64,000 bases of DNA from Puffinus mauretanicus. Its lineage: Eukaryota; Chordata; Aves; Procellariiformes; Procellariidae. The notes beneath the pieces were generated by a model that was not told the DNA's origin, ran no database searches, and saw only the letters and a program-made list of their open reading frames with translations. Shown here piece by piece: positions 41,826 through 54,200 of this stretch. The stretch lies in contig JAJKFH010000927.1 in the NCBI GenBank assembly GCA_023333565.1, positions 2,046,001 through 2,110,000 of the forward strand, in the 5' to 3' direction. The number at the start of each line of letters is the position of its first letter. The first letter of the stretch is position 1. Made by a program: the position numbers and the translations under genes.

Positions 41826-44030
41826 AGCTTGTCTTGTCTTCCACAATCTTTTTATGTTATAGGAAGAGAGAGATCCTTCTGGCAGTTGTGTGAAAGACTC
41901 ATTTTCATTATTATGTCAAATATCTGTGCAAATCCTCATGCAGTGTGCAGAAGATTTCAAACTAATTAGTAAAAATATTTTATATTGTTTCTTGTAAGGT
42001 ATCATCATTAAATATAGTTTGCCTGCCTTTTAATACCAATATATAGCTTTTGAAGAGAACCAAAACATCACACGGAATAATATTGTTACCTGGTCTACTC
42101 CTCACTGACAGAAGCAACAGACAGAGGTTTACAGCCTGACATTTGTTTGTATTGAAAATGCAGTATCTACTTATCCCACTGACAATTTGATTCTTCAAAT
42201 ATAGGACCTAATTAGCTTTGCTGGAGAGTCTGATGGGGAAAACTGGTACATGCCAGTAGTACTCTCCAGCTTCCTCCCCCAGAACATTTTCCAACTAACA
42301 TTCTCTTTTGGTGGCACCTGCATCTGCATTTTACAGGCTGCAATTCCAAAACTTTGCAAAATGCATCAGATCCTGCCTATTGCCACTTAGGCTACCGTCA
42401 GAATCACTAAAACTGGGATCAAGGCATTGTGTCCTACCCAAGTTCTGCAAGTTAGGTATAGAGTTCAAGAACAAGAACTCTGCCACTTCAAGAGATGTGT
42501 TCTTGGAAAAACTTAAAAAGTATTATAGCTAAGCAGCAACCACACCCTATTTTGCAGTCCTCTGACTCTCTCCACAGTTCCTATGAAAGTCAAGATTTAA
42601 TTTATATTCTGAATACATATGGAAGACACCACCTAATGCGTTTACAGATAGTGATACCGTGGTGCATTTCAGTGCAATTACATCAGGTTTTCTAGATGTG
42701 AAATTTACTTGAATGAAGTGCTATAATCATCCTGAGTTCCGAGTTATCTGCTAACGGTTTTGGTAGACTACCAGATGCCCATACAGGCCAAGAGGAGGGT
42801 TGCAGGAGACACCACGCATCTGCTAAGAGAAGGTTAAGTTTGAATCAGTTTTTGGCTGCTGCCGATTCTGTGATGCAAGCATGCAAGCTAAAGAAAATTA
42901 CTGTGAATTAATTCCTGTGGGATTTGCGTTAAAAGTATTTTATCCTGATTTCATGCTGTTTCTGGACAATTACCCCAACTATGCATTAATTTTGTGTCTC
43001 CTGAATTCTGTGTATGTACTAAGATAGTAGCATTTTAATGTCTTCTACAGCAATACAGAACTGTTGGATTTGGAGGGATCACTTCTACAGTCCTTTCCTT
43101 TACTTGGGAAAGAAGAAATTTCTTCCCACTTCCTGTTCCTCGGCTTACTGAGAGGTCTTCATGGTATTGATAAGAATGATGGCCTTTATATAGCCTCAGT
43201 AGCTTCAGATAATACTGGAGTCATCTCTTTGCACTTAAATGTAAGTGGAACAAGACATATGCACTTATGCGGTAAAGACATTGCTTGATGAGCCAGTTTT
43301 ATTAACTTAAAGGATGGTGCCAAAATCTTTACAAATTTGCAATGGAAGTATTTTCATTTTGTTTAAATAGTCTTCTGGTGTGCACATAATCCAGCTATGG
43401 TAAGGTATGCAACTGGGAGATTTTTTTTCTTTAAAAAAAAAAAACAACAAAAAACCTAACTTAAAAAACAAAACCCAAGCATTATCAGTGGTGAAAAGGC
43501 TACTTGTTCAGTTTTAGTAATCGTGTAATTAAGAACCATAGTTATAGAAACTGTTTTTAAAAGAAGGTAGCAAAGGCACATTAAATTGATTTACAGCTTT
43601 GTTAAGGAGTTGAGTTTTAACCTTCCAAAGCTTTTTTAAATGAGAGTCCCTCTATTAAAAAGCCTTAAAGGTGTGCATGAATGGTAGATTGTGCTATTGA
43701 ATACTAGTACCAAATACCTGAATTGTGTTCTGTACTTGCATATGAGTGGCGTCTTAATAAAACTGTTAATGCAAATGGGTGATCCACACCCTTTCATTAA
43801 CTCTTATCAGGAGATTTATTAGCTAAAATATCAGTGACTTGTACCTACATGATTCGACACAACTGCAGTAGGGTAGAATTGCTGTGTAAGCTTAAAACTG
43901 GAGATAAGTCAGGTTCTTACATTTTACCCAAACCAATCCTCGAGTATTATGGTTGTCAAATATATCTAATAAGAGTATGCAGTAACAGTAAATTTATTCA
44001 GGTGCAGCCCAGTAATTGAGTAAATCAGCT
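41826..44030. other. Spacer between convergent ORC2 and NIF3L1
   Basis: I see no supported gene. The region is AT-rich, with an A-rich tract at about 43,430-43,490. Short open frames on the plus strand (for example 43,064-43,288) have no recognisable features. It must hold the 3' ends of both genes; the NIF3L1 end is probably near 44,030. Confidence 0.6.
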
Positions 44031-44051
44031 TTCTGTAGCCCAAACCAAGCA

Positions 44052-44057
44052 TTTATT
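44052..44057 (-). terminator. NIF3L1: Likely NIF3L1 poly(A) signal
   Basis: The plus strand reads TTTATT within ATTTATTTAT, giving AATAAA on the minus strand about 165 bases beyond the stop at 44222-44224. A second minus-strand AATAAA is at about 43,991. Which is used cannot be told from sequence. Confidence 0.5.
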
Positions 44058-44221
44058 TATCTGACAGATGACAAAGTATATCCCAAACTTTGAAAGAACA
44101 TACAGTACAATCATTCTGTATGGAACCAATTCAGAGCATCTTCATTAAGCTTGCCTTTGGATAGCTCTGTGCTAGATAAAATGAAACTCTTGACTGAATT
44201 CTCTCACTCCTAATTTTTTCC

Positions 44222-47200
44222 CTATGCCACCTGGAGGGGATCTCTGTCTTTCTCAGACACAATTATGTGGATTTTGTTCTGTAGATGGATAGCTAGCATG
44301 TCACGCAGCTCTGACAAGAAGCCTCGCTCAGTGTTACTGTGCTCACACAGAATAACACTTATTCCATTGGCAACTGCATCCAGAACGTCATGGTGGGACA
44401 TCTCTCCTGCCATTTTGAGAAAGAAATGCCATGTAGATCACTAACAGTACAGTTTAGGTAACCAGTTCTTTGCAATGTATGCAGAATCCTAGCTAAAAGC
44501 TGGGAAGACCTAACAGGGGATATAGCCTATAAGGGGGAATGCAACACCATCTGCTCAGTATACGAACGTGGAACACTCCTGCTCTAGTGTCCCTTGATGG
44601 ACTTTCAGCTGATATCCCTGTACACAACTGAGACAAAACCACAGAAATTCCTTGCCCTCTTTGAATAGTGGTAGATTCTGCCACTCTGGGCAGGAAATAA
44701 GAGTGTGCAGAGTGGTTTGGAATTGGACTGTCTGGATGTCACGTGGGTTGCTGTGATGGAGGACAGCAATTGGGAAGCCTTGCGAAGAAGTTGTCCAAGG
44801 GTCAGCTCTGCAGGGCTGTATATAAGGGGGAGATGGGACATGCCTTGCCAAAGAACTTGCTCGAATTAAGTACTACAGAATGCATGGCAGCCTTCACCTT
44901 GTTCAGCAAGCTGTAAGGAGTAGCTGTCCCACTGTCAGAAAAGGGGTAAGTGTCCCTTTGGTCAGATACGCTATGGGGTTCCTTTGGAAGATTCTGTAGA
45001 CTACGTTATACTCTATTTTCCATTAGGGAATTCTGTAGGGAACTGAGGAAATACCTTGTATCTTGCCAAAGGAGAAACACACTGAAGGTTGCAACAGACT
45101 GCCATCAACACTGATGTTGTGTTGAAATAATGCGTGTATAGCAATGTTTTAATTAAAATAATCTTCACTGTGCCACACAGCCATCCGATCCACAATATCT
45201 CTACTTTAATGTTATTCTTCTATCATTCCAATAACTAACTGATTGTTTCTAAATTATAACAGGTAGCTCTGGCCCAATCTTTCAACAACCAGTCAACTCT
45301 TCTTTTTTCCTTGTTCTTTTTCTAGTGACTATTTTTATAAAGATAACGAAACAGCAACACAGTCTTTTACCTGTGAGATAGAGGTCCGCTTCCATGCCCT
45401 TCAGGACGCTGCTCCCAGAACCAGCACACAGGGCAGCTTTCTTCACTGGCGATTCTGCACGATACAAGGTGCCACAGTTAAACTCCTCAGTATTGCTATT
45501 AATTGTTTCACAATAACTACTACCTTGATTTTAGGGTCAATGTAAATTTGTTGGAGGAGGAGACACATCTGTCAGTTTGAAAGACTCATGGGCCTATAAC
45601 ATCTCTGATAATACAGCAAAATCCTCTGTGTACCAAATAGATGTGTAGATTTTTTTCTTCAAGGGGTAGGTAGGAAAGTTTGCAGAAAGCTACAGCATGG
45701 AGGCTGGCTGCTGGCTAGTTCTCTCCTAGTGAGGTGTTATTTAGTTAGGTTTCTGAACCCTTTAATAGGCTGCTACTCTTTCCAGGACTCTCATGTTCCA
45801 CCATCATTAGTTTTCCAACTAATGATGCCACTAAGGCAGCATTTTGCCTCTGATATATACTGGTTCCTAACTTCTGGCTCTCAGAAGGCCAATCTCCATG
45901 CAAGCTGAGAGCCGCTCCATGCCATTGAAAATTTGCCCCTGTGCTATGATTGCTGATTTCAAGCTATTACATATGTGGTAGTGACAAGAAATTTAATTGT
46001 CCATATATATTACATTCACTAGGGAGAGAGGACACACGACACAGAGAAGAGTTTTCAAATTCTATTAAGGTTTTAGAGTATGTTGCCATGTAATTACTGT
46101 TGATTTAAGTGGAGTCACACCACTACAATCCCACACCATAATGAGAGGCTTCAAAATAGTCGCGTTTTTTTAGTGCAATTGATAGTATAAAAGGCTTCTA
46201 ACAAGACTTCTGTCTCATAATTTACAAAGAGTTCTCAACAAATTTGCTCTCAAAAATTTGAATAGCTGTGCTTCTTGGAGATTAGGATAGGGAACTGGGA
46301 TAAGAGGACGCTTGCTCCACGTTTTGCTAGTGACCCACTGTTTGGGCTAGGATGGTTCACCTTCTTTGCCACTATTTCTCTTTCATCAAAACATGGATGG
46401 TTACATGTTCATAAGGATACCATAAAGCATCTTACTATTTTAAGGTGCTTTCAAATTTAACATTCAGTCACAAAAGGGAGTGTACAATGAAATGGTACAT
46501 ATGGTACATGACGTCATGCTCAGTATATGAATGGTAGGCGTGATCCAGGAAGTACCGATCGCTACTTGGTTATCGGTCAGCGCGGGTGGTGAGCAACTGC
46601 ATTGTGCATCACTCATTTTGTATATTTTATCATTATCATTATTATTTTCCCTTTTCTGTTCTATTAAACTGTCTTTATCTCAACCCACGAGTTTTTCTCA
46701 CTCTTACCCTTCTGATTCTCTCCCCGTCCCGCTGGGGGGGCGGGGGGAGTGAGTGAGCGGCTGCGTGGTATTTGACTGCCTGCCAGGTTAAACCACGACA
46801 TTGCGTCTGATATCCTGGGGGTGGAAAAATCTTAAGTCATTATACAAATTATGAAAAGGGAAGTCTTGTATTCGACCTGTACTGTCCCTTCTTCACAGTG
46901 ACAACCAGCATAATACAGAACTTCCAATTAAAAATACAGATGAGATTCTTTTTGCATAATTGTATCATGTAAATTCTAAAATGCTGGGTTTTGTCTTTAA
47001 CAGTGCTTCGTACTACTTGGAAGTAAACCCAAGGCAGCAGTATTTCACACACTCATGCACACATTCACACTCTTTGTCTTCCTGGAATTCTACTTGCAGG
47101 CCTGTTTACCTAGTGTCTTGCCCATTCCCACAGCTAAGCGGACGTGGGGTAATTTTAGGTGGCTTTTGATACGCTCAATTATGTCTGACAAGGAGACTGG

Positions 47201-49532
47201 CTCGCTCAGTGTGCACAGACGTCCCATTCCAGTATGGGGAAGAAGAGGCTGAAAAGAAATTAAAATTACTGTGAGAAAGCGGACTCCAGAAGTTCGCATT
47301 GCTTTCTGTACTGTACAAAGATGAGTATATTGGGCATTCAGGAATGCCTCTGAACTTCATGAAAAAATACATATGTGACGTTCTCAAATGTAACATCCTA
47401 ACTACAGTAGCTATTGGAACTGGTTTAAGAATTAGTACAGGCCACACAGCTATTTTCATTGTTTTGGAAAATGTGCGTGGCTTCAAATCCCTTCAGGCCA
47501 GTATTTCAGAGCACTGATGGGGTAGCATAGGAAACCTTTGATGCTACCAACTCCTGGATTTCAGTGTTTAGGGCACTCAGCTCACACAAGTAATATATTC
47601 ACTGGAAGTAATATGTAATTTTGTTACCTTTTGTAATAAGAGAATCTCGGTCTTGTGATAAAGAAGGCTGTTTTGGGACAGTAATGCCACCACCTCCAAC
47701 AGTGCTTTCTGAGAGCAGTTCAAACTGACTCGTGTTTGCTCCTCACCTTCAACCCTGAGGAAAGATATGGTTGGTGCTTGCTAAGAAACTAGATAAAATT
47801 TCAGCATCATTATTAACATAAAACAAAGCTATTCTATCCCAGTTGCTATTCTACCACAAAAAAAGGAAAAAAGGCGGCATTGTAATAGCCTAGCCTAGTC
47901 TAGTCTACTCTCTTGGAAGAAACAGATATGGGAATTTAATTCAACTGTCCTCATCAAATTTCCTGTTAATACTCTTCTTTACCACCTCTAATCTATGTGA
48001 TGCTACACTGAGTTGCTGTTACCATTTAGTACAACATAGATTGATCAGAAATGGATAATTATTCCTTAAGTTTCTAGATCTGTTGCTGAAAAAAATAGCA
48101 GCAATGCACAGAGGAACAAAGTGATTACAACAGTAAAATACAATTCCAGCAACTTATTGTTTCAAATAACATTAGAGAGTGAAGCAGATACCTGGCAGGG
48201 AGAGTAGCGAGACAGGAGATCTCTTGGATGTCTTTGATTTTGGACAGGACCGTATCCAGATGCTCAGTGTTGTCTGCACAGAATTCTACCCGGTGAGTGC
48301 CCTTAGCTGGATAACTTGGCGCAGTTGATGGATGCAGTGGGACGGAAGTACAGGCACCTGAGAAACAGTACAAAATTGCTGTTTTATAAAGTTGGATAAG
48401 TATCCTAATACTGATTTAGGACATATCCTAAAGAGATGCAACAAAAAGATGCAAATTTTGCACTTGAATCCATTTTCCCTGACCAGAACTGAGGACTTCT
48501 TGCCTTGTTGTCTCCATTAGGCACAGTTTATTTTAAGTGCAAAGGAGTTGATGGATATATATTATTTGTCATTCTTAATACCATGCATTTTATCCTAAGA
48601 ATTATACAAAACCAAAATAGTTTCTGGTTTGTAAATCAGCCTGGAAAAGACATAGCTGTTTCCATTTATGAGCCACAATACAGGATAAAAATCTAAAAGA
48701 ATTTCAGATACCCTAAGTCCTTTGCAAACAATGAGATCTTGTACTTTATAAATTAAAGGTGGTGATTTAAAATCAGTGATATAAACTTTGCACCCAAGAT
48801 GGGCAATAAATACGCTGCACCAGTTCCAGCTACATCCAATAGTACAGTCGTGTGTCTGAAGATGTCCTCTAGTGTTTGTATCTGGTATACCTCACCAAGA
48901 TAAATTCCCTAAAATATGTTTAGGGTATTTAGAAGTATTAGAAGAATACTGGGGAAAAAAAAAAAAAAGAAAAAAAAAAGTCCTCAAATCATACCTGTAA
49001 AAGCTGGAAGAAAGGAAAATGAGGAAAGGTCCCCACATAAAATAGCATATACTGATGAGTAATTTTAATCTTTTTTTTTGTTTAACAGAATCTCACCGAG
49101 TCCTTTTGTTAGCCAGTCGTTGACTCCGTGAGGTATGGCATCGTACGCCGTATGCGGAGAGTAAATCCCGATTCTGTGCTCCAGGGCTCGGACCACCAGC
49201 CGTTCCTTCCAGGTCTTCCACGTTACTCTCTTGAGTGGTGTGAATATAGGAGGGTGGTAAGAAAGAATAAGGTCTGCCTTCTTCTGTACTGCCTCTTCCA
49301 TCACCTCCTCAGTGAGATCGTTAGTGAGGAAAAGGGTGTTCACAGTGTGGGGAGGACTTGGTTCCACCAGCAACCCCACATTGTCCCAGCTTTCAGCCAG
49401 AGACAGGGATGCAAAGTCATTCAGGGCAGAAACGAGCTCCCTGAGATTCATGAGGGAGCGTGAGGGCAGGCGGCCCCAAGCACGGATGCAGCGGAGAGGC
49501 CGGCGAACCAGCTGTGTGCCAGGCAGCAGCAT
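44222..49532 (-). CDS. NIF3L1: NIF3-like protein 1
   Basis: Six coding exons, listed 5' to 3' on the minus strand, join in phase: 49532-49097, 48357-48192, 47754-47628, 47248-47110, 45454-45371 and 44406-44222, giving 378 aa (human 377). The NIF3/DUF34 fold is clear: ESWDNVGLLVEP near residue 47, SYHPPIF (91-97), YSPHTAYD (124-131), LPHTGMGRLC, CAGSGSSVL and CEHSNTERGFL (338-348). Probable metal ligands are H93, D131, H340 and E344. The first His of the bacterial SHHP motif is Tyr92, as I recall for human. The first 27 residues are Arg-rich without acids and could be a mitochondrial presequence; Met28 (MNLRELV) aligns with a second Met of the human protein. Its biochemical role is unsettled. 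A start at 49586 was rejected because an acceptor CTACAG (49541-49546) lies between. Confidence 0.96.
46500..46800 (+). mobile_element. 5'-truncated ERV LTR
   Basis: Plus-oriented LTR in a NIF3L1 intron, so antisense to that gene. It starts just before TGACGTCATGCTCAGTATAT (near 46,508) and contains GGTGAGCAACTGCATTGTGC, a poly(A)-type ATTAAA near 46,663, CTTTATCTCAACCCACGAG and a G-rich segment. It ends in GTTAAACCACGACA at 46800. The U3 region seen in the 37,717 copy is missing. No coding sequence is present. Confidence 0.8.
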
Positions 49533-49540
49533 GCAGCTAT
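49097..49540 (-). CDS. NIF3L1: NIF3L1 exon 2, first coding exon
   Basis: The acceptor CCTCTACAG ends at 49541 on the minus strand; the exon then reads ATAGCTGC before the ATG at 49532-49530, and ends at donor GTGAGA (49096). The exon holds 145 full codons. Neither the first ATG (T at -3, C at +4) nor the in-frame Met28 ATG (C at -3) has a good Kozak context, which would allow leaky initiation and two N-termini; this is inference. Confidence 0.85.
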
Positions 49541-49599
49541 CTGTAGAGGGGGTACAAAAAGGCAGGAGTAAGCCTAGGTAATTCACTGGCCGAAACAGC

Positions 49600-50620
49600 A
49601 GAGTTAAGAGCGTTCAGGCTGCGAATGCCGCCCCACTGACAGAGGGGAGCGCGGCCCGGCCTCCCCCCTGCAGCCGCCGCAGTCGGAGGCGCGCCGCCCT
49701 GTAACGGGGCGCCGGCGGCGGGCACACCCTCCCTGCCTCCGGGGCTCTCACGGCGAGACACCATAAACGACCGTGTGGAGCCGTGCAAGAAACGTACGGA
49801 ACTTAAACTTGATCCATCCTCACGCACTAAAACCGACCCGCGGAATCCAGCCGGAGAAGCGTTTGCCCCTCGAGGGGGGAGCAAGCGGGACCGGGATAGG
49901 CGACCTTGGGGCACCGCCAGCGGCCTCCGCCCTGGCCGCCGGGAACGGCCCCCGGCCGCCGCGGGGCCCCGCACTCACCTCATGCCGCAGCAGGGCCAGC
50001 GCCGCGGGGCGGGGCCTCCGCGGGGCGGAGCCTGCGCCCGGCCCCGCCGCTTCCGCCGCGCTAGCGGGGCTTGGGGACGGCCTTTCGGCGCCGTGCCGGG
50101 GGTGAGCTGCGGCCAGGGCGGCCCAGCCCCTTCCTGCCCGCCTGAGGGGAGCCGCTTCCCGGCCGCGGGCGCTGGCTTTGGGTCCAGCCTCAGCAGGTTT
50201 GTGCGAGGCCTCCGTGTGGCCGGGCGAGGGTGAAGGCGCCGAGGCGGTGGGAGCGCGGGGCAGCGGGGCCGTGCCGCCTGGCAGAGTCGCTCGCCGGGCC
50301 GCGCCCTGCAGCGATGGGGGCGGCGGGCGAGCGGAGTCCACACGTCCTGTGCGTGGATTTTCGGTGGAAGTACCTCAAACCGACAGAAAAGGAGCCATAG
50401 CCCCAAGCTGTCGTTGGTCAGATAGGAGCCGAGGGCGGGTGGGTTGCTGTGAGCGCGGTCGGCCCTTGGGATGGTTAACCGGGGCGTGCGCGGTGCCGGT
50501 GGCTCGTCCCGGCGCCCCGCCGCCCAAGGCAGGCTGCAGCCCGGGGTGAAGGGGAGCCGGGCCGGAGCTGGCTGCTGGCGGCTTCCCCGGCTTCTGTGAG
50601 AGGCCTTGCCAAGCCTGGGG
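49600..50620. promoter_or_regulatory. Bidirectional CpG-island promoter of NIF3L1 and PPIL3
   Basis: GC-rich, CpG-dense sequence spans about 1 kb between the minus-strand NIF3L1 start and the plus-strand PPIL3 exons. The two inferred first-exon donors are only about 120 bases apart: NIF3L1 at 49978 (minus) and PPIL3 GTGAGC at 50102 (plus). Both start sites must therefore lie in or overlap this interval. A CTTCCGCC element (ETS-like on the minus strand) is near 50,048. No TATA box is visible. GC-rich open frames on both strands here are composition effects. Confidence 0.65.
49979..50060 (-). other. NIF3L1: Inferred NIF3L1 non-coding exon 1
   Basis: Minus-strand donor AG|GTGAGT at 49978-49973 ends an exon whose last bases are GGCATGAG. 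The start of transcription must lie upstream, near 50,000-50,080, and the 5' limit given is approximate. Joined to 49540 it makes a 437-bp GC-rich intron. Confidence 0.55.
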
Positions 50621-51155
50621 GCTAACCAGGGAGGGCAGTATACAGAGGAGAAATTAGCGGGTGAAGCTGTTGAGTTCTGCACAACTGTGATTTTATTATC
50701 ATCATTCCAAATGCTTTATTTGAAAATATTTCTAAGATAAAAAAAGTTTGATCCTGTGCTTGGGTGCGGGTACCTGTCTGTTGCAGGCACTGACAGCTGT
50801 CAGAAGGTGGCTCCAAATGACACTTCTGTTTAGGTAGTGGCATGAGGTTTTTATCTGTTAATTTCTGTCATTTATAAAACCATAATCTTTGGAAAAACTG
50901 TGATTGCTTAGCATAAACTTTCATCTTACGGAAGGGTGTTCTTTTGCCCCCACGCCCTTTCTCTAAGCTATTTTGTTCTACTCCTTTCTATGCTGCGTAG
51001 TTGCATAATGCAAGTAAAACATCCATGGAGTCACTTGAATGGCGTTGTAAAACTGTGTGATGTAAAAGCATACAACCACACAAATATTTTAAAATCAAAA
51101 AGAATTGAGTATTAGTGGGGAAAAAACCAACAAATTTCATATGTTTTCTTTGCAG

Positions 51156-51203
51156 GAAATCGCTGTATATAAATCTACCTCAGCTTTTTGATAAGCAGAG
51201 ATG
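51156..51203 (+). other. PPIL3: PPIL3 5' exon carrying only the start codon
   Basis: Acceptor TTTCTTTGCAG ends at 51155 and donor GTGAGA begins at 51204, right after ATG. The other 45 bases are 5'UTR. A further non-coding exon ending near 50,101 (GTGAGC donor) in the CpG island is inferred. Confidence 0.8.
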
Positions 51204-54200
51204 GTGAGAACAATAGCACTTTATATATTCATTCTTTCTGAAATGGTCATCTCTTGGAAAGTGAATAGCTGCTCTGCATCTCAAAGGATTACACATTTTA
51301 CTCTGATGCTGTGAAGAATTTGTAATGAAAAGTTTAGGTTTTCATTTCAGACATTTAACAAGATATTGTGAAAAGGAATATAGGTCTGTTTACATCAGTC
51401 TAAAATATAATTAGACTTTCAGTTCTAAGATCCTAAATTTTAATCCTACTTTGGCTAATATTTGGTAATTTTGGTTTCTTTTACCACGGAGGCATTATTC
51501 AAGTTGCAAGCACATAGCCCTGCTTGAGTGTATGTAACCTTCTTTTGCAGGCTTTTAAAAGTTTAGCAAATCAGGAAATAGTTTTCCTGTATACTTATTC
51601 CCAGTATAGCCCCACAGTAATTGTTTTTGCATAGTTTAGCACTTTCCATGGGAGTACCGTGATATATTGGGCCTATAGACATACATTTGCTTAGGTGGCT
51701 GGGTAACTGCCATTTTAAATTTTATGAAGGTTATTTATAAATTATGAAGGAAAGTGGGTAATTTTGTAGATTTGCTTGTTTGTCAAGGCAGTTTATATAC
51801 GGTACCATTCAGAACTAGCCTTCTCGCTCAAAGGGCTGCAGGCAAGTAACACACATCAGTTGTTTGTCTGGTTGTGAACCAGTGAGCTATGTGCACCACA
51901 CTATCATCTGAAATAGATAAAACCTTGATTCTTCAACTTTGCAGTTAAGTGACTGAGTAGGTCCAGTTTGCAAGTGAATAATGTATCTCTGGAGTGTGAC
52001 AGCGTGAAACAGCTTCTGCATTACCATGGCGAACTTGATTTGTCCTGAAACTAAATGAAACCAAGTGCTTTCTGGTGATTTCACTGGAAATGTGGAAGTT
52101 GTGTGACAGTAGCTTTGCCTATGGCCACATATTGAAACAGCGGTTATATGCAGTGGGAACTTGCTTATGTTCTTGGTGGGAGTGGGAAATAAAACTGAGT
52201 CTGTTAGTATTTCATTGTTGATTTAATTATTATTTTCTGCCTCTTGCTTAGGCTGTCACGCTGCATACTGATGTAGGAGATATTAAAATTGAATTGTTCT
52301 GTGAGCGTACACCAAAGACTTGCGAAGTAAGTCAAGTAACAGGAACGGGATTACCTAATGTTGAAACAAAGCAGTAGAAATAGTGAAGACTGTAGGGGAG
52401 GTGAAGTGGCTTTTGCAATTCATCTTTTCATGTAATGGAATACTAACATTTTAAGCTGGTACAGTGCCTATTCCACTTATGGAACTTGTGTACTGTATCC
52501 TTCTGCACTGTGCCACACTGCCTAGAGCTTTGGTACCTGTTTCTCAGCAGATAAGGGCCGCTTCTCTCCAAGTTCTATCATTTCCCAAAGTGTCCTTTGC
52601 CCTTTGTCCTTTGCACATGGCTTGGGATTCCCAAATTTCCCTGGGTTTGCTCACGCTCACACAGATTTCATTTTAATTTAAAAAGAGTGAGAATCAATCC
52701 CAGTTTGTCAGAGGTCCCACGTTTTCCTTTCTGCAATAAACATAAGCTTAAATTGAAATAATTTACTTTTTAACTAACAAAGCTGAGGCATGAAGTTACT
52801 GATTACAAAACCGCATTTACAAAATAAAAATGTTTAATGGAAGCGATACTTCTGAGCATGTCTCAGGCTTCTTGTTTGTTCCTCAAGTCAGACAACCTTG
52901 CTGTAAGCTTCATTTAAAATCCTTTGTATCTGTGAGAGTGTCAAAGGAGCATATTAACTATAATTTGTTTATGACTATTCTGTGGCAGTACTCTGTGGAA
53001 TCCACATGGTCACAATGCAAAACAGAGGCAAAAGGGCTAGTCTTGGTCCTGCCAATGCTGTCATTTTAGTAAGAGCATACTATTTCCGAATTGTTTGTTA
53101 ATATGGTTTGTTTCATTTCCTTAGAATTTCCTGGCTCTTTGTGCTAGTAACTACTACAATGGCTGCGTATTTCACCGGAATATAAAGGGCTTCATGGTTC
53201 AGACAGGGGATCCATTAGGTAAATTCTTCTGTCAGGGTCTCTCTATAGAAAAATGTACCAAAAAAAAAAATCAAGAAATATAAAGAAATTATAAGTATGA
53301 ATGTTAAAACAAAAATGTAAATAAAGTAAAAATAAAATACAAGAATTGTTGTATTGTTGGTAGAGGTTTTTATGATGAGATTAGTTTTCTGTGGTGAGCT
53401 TGCAGAAGAGCAGCTGTTACCCTAGTTCTAAATAATCATGCAGTGAAGCATTCTACAAACTTTATTTTTTTCAGCTGTTTCCACTAAATATGATGGTTCT
53501 GCTGACTTACCAGCTGTTGCTACTGTGGTTTCTCTGGTTTCTTCCTGAAAGGCTACACTGCCTCTAAAGCATTTGGGGAAAATGTCCCAGACAGTGTCAG
53601 CTGTTTGGGAGAAAATCTGATTCAACTGTGTGTCTGTTTGTACTCATACTGCATTTAATTTGAGGATATGTCAGTATTTTGTTTGGCTACGTAATAGGTG
53701 TTCCATATATAGAGTTGTGTCTGCTCAGTATCAAGACATGAGAACCCGATCCCTGCCTCAAACGAATTACAGTCTATGTAGGGTCTTTGTTATAAAATGT
53801 TATAGCAGTACATCATTTCTGGATTTTTTCAGTCTGAAAATCCATTAATCTATTGTGGTGCTTCTTTGTCAGGCACTGGGAAAGGAGGTAACAGCATCTG
53901 GGGCAAGAAGTTTGAAGATGAATTCAGTGAATACCTGAAGGTATTTCTCTGCTCTTTCTCTGCAGTTATGTTTTCATGTGAATTTTCTTTACAGGTTGGA
54001 GAACGATCAGCATTGTGCTGTACTGTATTGAATACCTCTTTTGTAATTGTGAAGCAAAGTATAATCCTGCAATAAAGGGAATGAAAACTTATTTTTAAAA
54101 TACTAACAGGCATTTCTGTACTTGGCAAGTTAGGTTTGAGGGTTTTCATCACTGAGAAAGAAGTAGAAACAATTTGTAGCGAAGTATTTTTCATGCACTG

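Noticed and set aside
49533..49586. Upstream in-frame Met (MNYLGLLLPF) for NIF3L1
   Set aside because: A good acceptor CTACAG ends at 49541 between this Met and the family-like start, so the extension is intronic.
49820..50682. Overlapping 173- and 235-codon minus-strand open frames in the NIF3L1/PPIL3 island
   Set aside because: Same composition effect; no conserved family signal.
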